NCBI GenBank assembly: GCA_937884755.1
Contig: CAKZYJ010000315.1
Coordinates: 1 to 50,102 of the forward strand
Reading direction: 5' to 3'
From: an uncultured Flammeovirgaceae bacterium
GTDB lineage: Bacteria > Bacteroidota > Bacteroidia > Cytophagales > Cyclobacteriaceae
Length of the DNA stretch: 50,102 nucleotides
Within the stretch, counting starts at the first letter, position 1, and each line of letters begins with the position of its first letter. The translations under genes were made by a program, and so were the position numbers. Under the pieces are notes generated by a model. That model did not search any database. It saw only the letters and a program-made list of their open reading frames with translations, and was not told the DNA's origin. Shown here in pieces: positions 44,284-50,102 of the stretch.

Positions 44284-44763
44284 ATGAACATTCGAATTGG
44301 CTACGGATACGATGTACATCAACTGGAAGCAGGACAGGAGTTCTGGCTAGGCGGCATCCGCCTGGAGCATAGTCACGGTGCTAAAGGACATTCCGATGCC
44401 GACGTACTGATCCACGCTATCTGCGATGCCCTGCTCGGAGCAGCTAACCTGCGCGATATTGGCTTTCATTTTCCGGATACCGATCCGCAGTACAAAGGAG
44501 TTGACAGTAAAAAATTGTTACGCGAGGTAATGCAACTACTGCGTAAGGAAGGTTACGAACTGGGTAACATTGATGCAACCGTATGCCTGGAAGCCCCCAA
44601 AGTAAATCCCCACATCCCGGCCATGAAGGCTACCCTAGCCGAAGTGATGCAAGTAGATGAAGCCGCTATCTCCATCAAGGCGACTACTTCCGAGAAAATG
44701 GGCTTCGTAGGGCGGAGAGAAGGAGTGGCTACCCACGCCGTGGCACTAATCGCGAGGAGCTGA
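44284..44763 (+). CDS. ispF: 2-C-methyl-D-erythritol 2,4-cyclodiphosphate synthase
   Basis: IspF closes the cyclodiphosphate ring in the MEP pathway of isoprenoid synthesis and works as a zinc trimer. Zinc ligands Asp10, His12 (GYGYDVHQL) and His44 (ADVLIHAICDALLGA) are present. The family sequence HSDADVLIHAICDALLGAA and the terminal EGVATHAVALIAR are intact. The 159-aa length is standard and not fused to IspD. It is convergent with the subtilase gene. Confidence 0.97.
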   Translation: MNIRIGYGYDVHQLEAGQEFWLGGIRLEHSHGAKGHSDADVLIHAICDALLGAANLRDIGFHFPDTDPQYKGVDSKKLLREVMQLLRKEGYELGNIDATVCLEAPKVNPHIPAMKATLAEVMQVDEAAISIKATTSEKMGFVGRREGVATHAVALIARS

Positions 44764-44765
44764 TG

Positions 44766-44820
44766 ACGAATGATTGATGTTCAATCACCGATGTTTGGAC
44801 ATTGCTCATCAATCATTCGT
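44766..44820. terminator. 14-bp exact inverted repeat between convergent genes
   Basis: ACGAATGATTGATG (44766-44779) and CATCAATCATTCGT (44807-44820) are exact reverse complements with a 27-nt loop, placed just after the ispF stop. The second arm overlaps the subtilase stop codon (44813-44815). A bidirectional terminator is the likely role, but only weak T-runs follow. Confidence 0.55.
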
Positions 44821-46324
44821 TATTCTTCGCTACGGCTTCACCACCAGTTACGGCCTGGTAGGCGTTAATATTTCCCCAGCCGTACTTTCGGTTCCGACTA
44901 GGATACAAGTCGGACGCTTCTTTCAAGCGTTGGAGTACTTCGCTGCGGTTCATAGATAGATCCGTAGACCAGACCAGTGCCGCTACACCCGCCGCCAGGG
45001 CCGTGGCTGCCGAAGAACCACCCACGGTAGAAAGCCCAGTGCCCGCTTCAGGTAAAGTCAGCGCGGTACGATCTGGGTCACTGCGTTGCATAATCATGGT
45101 AAAATCTACACTACTGCCGGTATGACAGGTGTTGCAACGCTGGTACGACCCACCTTCCCGCACTCCAGTTACAGCTACGGTCTCGCTCATGCGGGCCGGG
45201 AATACTACTCCCGTCCAGGTGGTAAAGTTAGTAGAAGTACCTGCCGCGCAGAAGATCAGCTTACCTTTTCCGTAGGCGTATCGGACTGCATCTTTCACTA
45301 CCCCACTACTAAATAAACTACCAATAGACATGCTGATGATTCTAACGTCGGAACGATCGGCTAATAGTTTGAGTGCATCGGCCACACCTCGTTTTTCGGA
45401 ACGACTACTAATGATTACATCGGATGTACCGCGTACTGCCACCAGATTAGCGTTGTAAGCTACCCCAACGGCAGTACCATCATCGCCCCGAGGGGCGGCA
45501 ATAATTCCCGCCATGCGGGTACCATGACCACAACCATCAGCGGAATTATTGTCCCGGTAAGTACCGTACTTGCGGATAAAACGATTCTGCGATAGGCCAT
45601 CGTTAAACTCACTGCCTAATCTAGGTTGGTTAGGAGACGTTCCGGTATCGATTAACCCTACGGTGATGCTGGCCCCGGTACTGTGGTTCCAGGCCTGGGT
45701 AATCCCTGAGGAATACAAGTTCCAAGCGGCTTTTACATTAGGACTGATATTTTGATAATCGGCGGTGGGCACCGAGGCGTTATCAGTATACGAACAGCTT
45801 ATCTTACTGGCCACCCGCTGGTTAGGTGTTGGTTCTTCAGACTGCAAATAGTAGCTAGCGGGCTCGACGTAGCGTACCAGCGGCGAGGAACGCAAGTAAC
45901 TAACTGCCGCGAAAGAGGCGGTTTTAATCTCGAAGTAAGGCAGGGTTTCATCTTCTTCCAGTAGAACTGATGTACGCTCCGTTTGTCCAATCACCTCATT
46001 TATCAACTGTTCTTTGGCCGATTGCCAGGTTGGATCAGCGATGTTAATTGCCGACAATTCTAGAGTAGTTTCTTCAGTGGAAGAAGGCTGATAGCCAATC
46101 GTCAGTACAGAGTCACTGCGGACTAGAGCACTCCACAGTACCTCATCGGATACCTGACTCCAATCGAACTCTCCCTCCTCCTGAAATACATTTTGAATGA
46201 TTCGGTCAATCTCAATGGTTGTAAATGGGTCAGATAATTCAGGGGATGGATTTACCAAGGGATCTTCGGAATGACAGGCGGTGAGGAAACCTACTAGCAG
46301 AGTGAGCAGATAAATTTTTTTCAT
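44813..46324 (-). CDS. Lipoprotein subtilase (S8 serine peptidase)
   Basis: Lipobox FLTAC at Cys17. Residues 30-190 form an extra N-terminal domain that may act as propeptide. The catalytic triad is Asp226 (GLIDTGTS), His267 (GCGHGTRMAG) and Ser438 (GGSSAATALAAG). The oxyanion-hole Asn of the usual AAGN motif is Thr363 (CAAGTSTNF), so catalysis may be weak or the role shifted to Asn366. A CNTCH sequence at residues 397-401 resembles a heme-binding motif but more likely forms a disulfide. I chose ATG 46324 as start, giving 503 aa. Confidence 0.88.
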   Translation of the reverse strand: MKKIYLLTLLVGFLTACHSEDPLVNPSPELSDPFTTIEIDRIIQNVFQEEGEFDWSQVSDEVLWSALVRSDSVLTIGYQPSSTEETTLELSAINIADPTWQSAKEQLINEVIGQTERTSVLLEEDETLPYFEIKTASFAAVSYLRSSPLVRYVEPASYYLQSEEPTPNQRVASKISCSYTDNASVPTADYQNISPNVKAAWNLYSSGITQAWNHSTGASITVGLIDTGTSPNQPRLGSEFNDGLSQNRFIRKYGTYRDNNSADGCGHGTRMAGIIAAPRGDDGTAVGVAYNANLVAVRGTSDVIISSRSEKRGVADALKLLADRSDVRIISMSIGSLFSSGVVKDAVRYAYGKGKLIFCAAGTSTNFTTWTGVVFPARMSETVAVTGVREGGSYQRCNTCHTGSSVDFTMIMQRSDPDRTALTLPEAGTGLSTVGGSSAATALAAGVAALVWSTDLSMNRSEVLQRLKEASDLYPSRNRKYGWGNINAYQAVTGGEAVAKNNE

Positions 46325-46698
46325 AAGGTGGTTGTTTAGCATTAGTACTAAATAAAGATGATTTGTCACCCGTATATCGAGAGTTGGTATACAAACCCTT
46401 AGTACTCGAGAGATAGAATCGCTCTTCAGTACACTTCAGCTACTATTCTTCATCATTTTTATTTCTTAAGCAGTTTTCAATATTTTGTACTTTTTATTTT
46501 GGAGGGCGCAATAAGTTAATTATTTATCTTAATTTCCCACATCCACGAACATTACCCCCAAACAATATGTAATAGGGGGGCATCGTGTTAATGTAATACA
46601 CAGATACTAAGGATCGTTAGCCGCACCGGATGGTGTACCATCTCTGGCCCACCTTTCTTGACTGAACTCGTAAATCTCTGCTCAGAAATCTTATATCT
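46325..46698. other. Divergent spacer with a palindrome
   Basis: The region between the subtilase and the desaturase. It contains GATGGT-GT-ACCATC (46629-46642), a perfect 6-bp-arm palindrome about 57 nt before the desaturase ATG, and a T-rich tract near 46450-46500. The palindrome may be a regulatory site for the desaturase. No coding frame. Confidence 0.4.
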
Positions 46699-47802
46699 AT
46701 GAACTACCAAACCCGGTTTGTTGACGCCGACCGTTCAGCATTCTTCCCCACATTACGCAAGCGCGTAAATCAACATTTCAAAGAACAAGGCATTTCTCAC
46801 TACGGTAACCAAAAGATGATTGCCAAAACTTTCGTATTACTGGCTTTGTACTTTGGCTCTTACGCCGCTATACTCACACTATCCGTAAATCCCTGGCTAC
46901 TATTGCCGTTTGCTATTCTAATGGGTGTGGGAAAGGCGGGTATTGGGATGTCAGTGATGCACGACGCACTGCATGGCTCGTATTCGCGCAATGCCACCGT
47001 TAATCGCTGGGTAGGGTACGCCACCTATTTTATTGGGGCCAACCCCACTGTTTGGAAAATACAGCATAATGTCCTTCATCATACCTACACTAATATCCAC
47101 GGGCTGGATGATGATATCCGTACTAAGTTGATCATCCGATTATCAAAGCACGCTCCACTACAGTGGGTACATCGCTATCAGTACGTATACGTATTCTTCT
47201 TATACGGATTTAACACATTATTCTTTATCGTCGGGGATTTTATTAAATTACTCAAGTATAACCGGGGCGGAATGGTTAAACGCCAAAAAGTAAGATTCAA
47301 TATTGAACTTAGTAAACTCATCTTTACCAAGGTACTGTACATATTCTTTACCATAGTCCTGCCCATGATTATTACTCCACTCACCTGGTGGCAGGTGCTG
47401 ATTGGGGTGCTGGCGATGCACTTTACCGCTGGTTATATTCTTACGCTGGTGTTTCAGATGGCGCACATTGTGGAGGGAGTGGAACAGCCGCTGCCTAACG
47501 AAGAGGGGAATATTGAGAACGCCTGGGCTATTCATCAATTGGAAACCACCGCTAATTTTGCTCGCTACAATCGCCTGCTAAACTGGTACGTAGGCGGACT
47601 TAACTTTCAGGTAGAGCACCACTTATTCCCTAACATCTGTCACATCCACTACGAAGATATTTCGCCTATTGTAGAACAAACGGCTAAGGAGTTTCAGTTG
47701 CCCTACCACGAAATGCCCCGTTTTCGCGATGCACTATCTTCTCATGTGAAGATGATGAAGAGTTTGGGCGAAATTCCAGCTGGGGCATTCAGTATTTCTT
47801 AA
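46699..47802 (+). CDS. Membrane fatty-acid (acyl-CoA) desaturase
   Basis: A di-iron membrane desaturase with three histidine boxes: HDALH (residues 88-92), HNVLHHTY (123-130) and QVEHHLF (304-310). Hydrophobic segments flank them (about 43-76, 158-182, 210-255). It introduces a double bond into acyl chains and tunes membrane fluidity, commonly under cold control, although no such control is seen here beyond a palindrome upstream. The QVEHH third box with Gln groups it with front-end/acyl-lipid desaturases. The length of 367 aa is complete. Its regiospecificity cannot be read. Confidence 0.93.
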   Translation: MNYQTRFVDADRSAFFPTLRKRVNQHFKEQGISHYGNQKMIAKTFVLLALYFGSYAAILTLSVNPWLLLPFAILMGVGKAGIGMSVMHDALHGSYSRNATVNRWVGYATYFIGANPTVWKIQHNVLHHTYTNIHGLDDDIRTKLIIRLSKHAPLQWVHRYQYVYVFFLYGFNTLFFIVGDFIKLLKYNRGGMVKRQKVRFNIELSKLIFTKVLYIFFTIVLPMIITPLTWWQVLIGVLAMHFTAGYILTLVFQMAHIVEGVEQPLPNEEGNIENAWAIHQLETTANFARYNRLLNWYVGGLNFQVEHHLFPNICHIHYEDISPIVEQTAKEFQLPYHEMPRFRDALSSHVKMMKSLGEIPAGAFSIS

Positions 47803-47891
47803 GCAGCTAAGAAAACCCCACCGGAATACTGGAGTAAGAAATTTCCTTTCGTAATTTTAGTCGCTATTTAACCGACTAAACACTTATTGCT

Positions 47892-48710
47892 TTGGAAGAT
47901 CTATCCCAACTCTGTATTCATACCATTACCACCAAGCCTTGGAGCATTGAAGAATCATCCGAACGCTTCGCCGAAGCCGGGGTTCAGGGTATCACCGTAT
48001 GGCGTGATGCCCTGGAAGGCCGAGATATTGCTCAAACCGGCGACCGTCTGCGTAACCTGGGGTTAAGCGTTGTATCGCTGTGCCGGGGTGGATTCTTCCC
48101 TGCCAGCAGTGCCGAAAAACGACAAGCCGCTATTGACGACAATAAACGAGCGATTGACGAAGCCGCCGCATTAGGGGCTCCAATGGTTGTATTGGTTTGC
48201 GGGGCTGAGCCGAGCCAGTCGCTGGCCGCTTCCCGCCGACAGATTCGCGAAGGTATCGAAGCCGTTTTGCCCCACGCGGAAGCTAACCAAGTACAAGTGA
48301 CGATTGAACCGCTACATCCCATGTACGCCGACACCCGCTCGGCGGTGAACACACTCGGACAGGCCAACGATATGGCCGAGATGATCAATTCACCCTGGGT
48401 AGGCATTGCCCGAGATGTGTATCATCTGTGGTGGGACGATCAGCGTCAGTCGGAAATTGCGCGCTGTGGACGTAACGGTAATCTTTCGGCCTTCCACGTG
48501 TGCGACTGGCGGGTGCCTACCGAGGATTTTCTGCTCGACCGAGGACTGATGGGCGAGGGCTGCATCAACGTACCTCAGATACGGGAATGGGTTGAGGAAG
48601 CTGACTTTGACGGCTTTATGGAGGTAGAGATTTTCTCTAACCGCTACTGGAGCATGGATCAGGGTGAGTTTTTAGACCAGATCGTAGAAGCCTACCGAAA
48701 GCACGTCTGA
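47892..48710 (+). CDS. Sugar phosphate isomerase/epimerase-like TIM barrel protein
   Basis: A xylose-isomerase-like TIM barrel (AP endonuclease family 2) of 272 aa. Metal-site-type segments are VTIEPLHPMYADTRSAVNT (Glu), GIARDVYHLWWD (Asp, His), FHVCDWRVP and GFMEVEIFS (Glu), in the family order. The substrate is probably a sugar or inositol derivative, but unknown. TTG 47892 is the start: an in-frame TAA lies five codons upstream and no ATG is available until deep inside the fold. Four nt separate its stop from the ogt ATG, so they form an operon. Confidence 0.85.
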   Translation: MEDLSQLCIHTITTKPWSIEESSERFAEAGVQGITVWRDALEGRDIAQTGDRLRNLGLSVVSLCRGGFFPASSAEKRQAAIDDNKRAIDEAAALGAPMVVLVCGAEPSQSLAASRRQIREGIEAVLPHAEANQVQVTIEPLHPMYADTRSAVNTLGQANDMAEMINSPWVGIARDVYHLWWDDQRQSEIARCGRNGNLSAFHVCDWRVPTEDFLLDRGLMGEGCINVPQIREWVEEADFDGFMEVEIFSNRYWSMDQGEFLDQIVEAYRKHV

Positions 48711-48714
48711 TGCT

Positions 48715-49218
48715 ATGCGTATCTCCACCATCGCGCATCCTTCTCCCTTGGGCGATTTGCTGATTAGCGGCAACGAGAAATTCATTACCGCCATCCTGTA
48801 CGCCGATCTCAATACGTCGCTGGTGGATGAGGCGATAGAACCCTCCGATGCCCCGGCTTTGCTCCGGCGCTGCGCTACCCATCTGGATGAGTACTTTGCC
48901 GGCTGGCGTCGCACTTTCGGACTGGATTTTCAGCAGGAGGGCACCGCTTTTCAGCAAAGGGTTTGGCAGGGGCTGCTGAAGATTCCATTTGGGCAGACTG
49001 GCACTTACGCCGAACTGGCCCGGCAGATTGGCAGCGATAAAAGCAGCCGGGCGGTGGGTATGGCAAACGGAAAGAATAAAATTAATATCATCGTACCCTG
49101 CCACCGCATTATCGGGGCTAGCGGCAACCTCACCGGCTACGGCGGCGGCCTGTGGCGCAAAAAGTGGTTATTAGATCACGAAAAGCGTATCGCTCACGGA
49201 GTGTTGAGCTTGTTTTAG
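48715..49218 (+). CDS. ogt: Methylated-DNA-protein-cysteine S-methyltransferase
   Basis: Ogt/AGT removes O6-alkyl groups from guanine to its own cysteine in a single, suicidal reaction. The acceptor motif IVPCHRI has Cys129, preceded by the helix-turn-helix region FGQTGTYAELARQIG (about 92-106) and the arginine-finger segment SSRAVGMANGKN. C-terminal GYGGGLWRKKWLLDHE is the usual end. At 167 aa it lacks an Ada regulatory domain, so Ogt-type rather than Ada. It overlaps the shared operon with the isomerase. Confidence 0.95.
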   Translation: MRISTIAHPSPLGDLLISGNEKFITAILYADLNTSLVDEAIEPSDAPALLRRCATHLDEYFAGWRRTFGLDFQQEGTAFQQRVWQGLLKIPFGQTGTYAELARQIGSDKSSRAVGMANGKNKINIIVPCHRIIGASGNLTGYGGGLWRKKWLLDHEKRIAHGVLSLF

Positions 49219-49230
49219 CAGTACTAAATT

Positions 49231-49560
49231 CTACGGCCTAATTCTTACCTCTATTGGTCCAGTAGGTAATTCTTGATTTAGAAGCTCTTTAATCTGTGGA
49301 ATGAGCTTTTTCAAAGTGATATAAGCATTATCTTCTGCGTTAAGAATTACTATGCTTATCGGATACTTTTTGAAATTTTGCTGATACTGTAGGTTTTTAT
49401 CAAAGGTGAATAAAACGTCAAAGCCTTCTGCTAACATCAACTGTAGCAATTCACCGTTCTTTTTGCTATTCCATTTTTTATCCGATACTATGTAGATTTC
49501 ATGATCAGGAAAATCTGACTTTAACTTTTTTGGTAAATTTTCATCCAATAACAGCTTCAT
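49231..49560 (-). CDS. DUF5615 PIN-like toxin
   Basis: A 109-aa protein starting MKLLLDENLPKKL, the DUF5615/PIN-like signature with its first acidic residue Asp6, and later DVLFTFDKNLQYQQN with the second acidic site. Such proteins are predicted ribonuclease toxins; the remaining acidic residues of a full PIN domain are not evident. I chose ATG 49560, not the frame's earlier TTG-type starts. It overlaps the antitoxin gene by 20 bp (49541-49560), the translational coupling typical of TA pairs. Confidence 0.82.
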   Translation of the reverse strand: MKLLLDENLPKKLKSDFPDHEIYIVSDKKWNSKKNGELLQLMLAEGFDVLFTFDKNLQYQQNFKKYPISIVILNAEDNAYITLKKLIPQIKELLNQELPTGPIEVRIRP

Positions 49561-49786
49561 AGATTTGACCAATTTTACTCGAAGCGAATATCTTATGAGC
49601 AATTTCCAGCACCCCTACCGCCTGCTCCTTAGTAACACTAGGAAAATCCTCTAGAAACTCATTCATAGGAATACCTTTTTCCAAGTGCCAAAACAAAGAC
49701 TCTACTGGCACTCGTGTTCCGGCAAAAACAGGTTGACCATTTTGAATTTCCGGATCAATAGTGATATAATTATCCAGACTCTTCAT
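49541..49786 (-). CDS. DUF433 antitoxin
   Basis: An 81-aa DUF433 protein with the signature ITIDPEIQNGQPVFAGTRVP and a helix-turn-helix-like end FPSVTKEQAVGVLEIA. DUF433 proteins are the usual partner of DUF5615 (VapB45-like arrangement in mycobacteria); it should neutralise the toxin and may autoregulate the operon. It is the upstream gene of the pair, with the toxin start inside its last codons. No promoter was identified. Confidence 0.88.
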   Translation of the reverse strand: MKSLDNYITIDPEIQNGQPVFAGTRVPVESLFWHLEKGIPMNEFLEDFPSVTKEQAVGVLEIAHKIFASSKIGQIYEAVIG

Positions 49787-49830
49787 GCTTATCTATACGG
49801 AATCAATCATTTTTTTGATTTTCTTGCTAT

Positions 49831-50052
49831 TGGTAGTGTCCCTGCGAAACACTGCCAATATTGATGAATTGGGGACTTAGTCTCAACGTGGTGGCGCCTG
49901 GACTATGTGCCCAGATTGTGCTTCCCAAGCTACTTGCCCGGAATTAAGTTCCTCTTTTTCATTTCTAAATGGTAGTGACTTTGCAGAAAACTACCATTAG
50001 CAGGGGTAACCTAGATTGTACTTCCTGAGCTAATTCTCCGGGACTAAGTCCA
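49831..50052. repeat. Duplicated hairpin element of unknown nature
   Basis: Unit 1: hairpin TGGTAGTGT/ACACTGCCA (49831-49857), later block 49911-49952. Unit 2: hairpin ATGGTAGT/ACTACCAT (49969-49997), later block 50011-50052. The two 42-nt blocks (both with AGATTGT-CTTCC) are alike at about 31 positions by eye. Each ends with a small hairpin whose stem differs but still pairs (GGAAT-TAA-GTTCC against GGAC-TAA-GTCC), which looks like compensatory change. No protein frame was found. It may be a structured RNA, a tandem regulatory element or a mobile-element relic. Confidence 0.5.
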
Positions 50053-50055
50053 GTC

Positions 50056-50088
50056 ATGGTCGGAAGAAATTCCGGCCATTTTTTATGT
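50056..50088 (+). terminator. Intrinsic terminator after the duplicated element
   Basis: A 9-bp stem ATGGTCGGA (50056-50064) / TCCGGCCAT (50071-50079), with one G-U pair, is followed by TTTTTTATGTTT. It suggests that the duplicated element upstream is transcribed on the + strand and stops here, or that it is an attenuator of a gene off the right edge. Confidence 0.7.
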
Positions 50089-50102
50089 TTTGAACATGAG
50101 AT

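Noticed and set aside
45107-45151. Subtilase CNTCH as evidence of a cytochrome
   Set aside because: A single CxxCH with no cytochrome-like surrounding sequence is not enough; a disulfide is the simpler reading.
46699-47802. Desaturase plus palindrome as a proven cold-regulated unit
   Set aside because: Only the palindrome is visible; nothing in the sequence shows temperature control.

Overview
The window is a 50.1 kb piece of a chromosome from the phylum Bacteroidota, most likely order Cytophagales. The evidence is a DUF4290-murA pair, a MurA with the Asp form of the active-site loop, a type IX secretion (T9SS) sorting domain on a giant exoprotein, TAnnTTTG-like -7 promoter elements and almost no Shine-Dalgarno sequences. 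The genus cannot be fixed from the sequence. I see no rRNA, tRNA, CRISPR array, prophage or intact insertion sequence. Most of the window is ordinary, densely packed chromosome with several convergent gene pairs only 2-12 bp apart.

Layout. 0.1-5.7 kb: RluB-type pseudouridine synthase, fumarase, a coiled-coil SPOR-like protein, a lipoprotein, RecJ. 5.7-10.6 kb: murA with its DUF4290 partner, a UvrD/PcrA helicase, ribosomal protein S20. 10.7-13.4 kb: a porin, RadC, a small membrane protein. 13.4-16.1 kb: a tight three-gene operon of a BIG2-BIG2-DM13 surface protein, an outer-membrane barrel and an exported dienelactone-hydrolase-like enzyme. 16.5-24.5 kb: an exported DinB-fold protein, an Omp85-like barrel, a MarR regulator with a peroxiredoxin-like protein, a beta-propeller/phosphoesterase lipoprotein, a DUF2279 protein and an exported DJ-1/PfpI protein. 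24.7-28.2 kb: fabI, ispE, an unknown exported protein, thyA.

28.4-32.4 kb holds one large DUF6807 / membrane-bound-dehydrogenase / HEAT / cytochrome c gene whose frame is intact except for two in-frame stop codons. 32.4-35.4 kb is the best candidate for an undescribed system: an apparent operon of a multi-spanning membrane GAF/coiled-coil sensor without a kinase domain, followed by three paralogous small cytosolic proteins (STAS-like by inference), closed by a strong terminator. 35.5-38.1 kb: a nuoD standing apart from other nuo genes and a Tat-signal BNR/sialidase-like protein. 38.3-44.0 kb: an 1876-residue secreted M6 metalloprotease with leucine-rich repeats, eight Ig-like repeats and a T9SS C-terminal domain. 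44.3-49.8 kb: ispF, a lipoprotein subtilase, a fatty-acid desaturase, a sugar isomerase/epimerase-like protein, an Ogt alkyltransferase and a DUF433/DUF5615 toxin-antitoxin pair. The last 270 bp carry an unexplained, partly duplicated, hairpin-rich sequence ending in a terminator.

Themes. Essential cell-envelope and lipid functions (murA, fabI, ispE, ispF, desaturase) and DNA maintenance (recJ, uvrD, radC, ogt) are mixed with cell-surface functions typical of a free-living, polymer-degrading marine-type bacterium (T9SS protease, PVC-type cytochrome protein, sialidase-like protein, porins). All family names are from reading motifs by eye; no database search was run.
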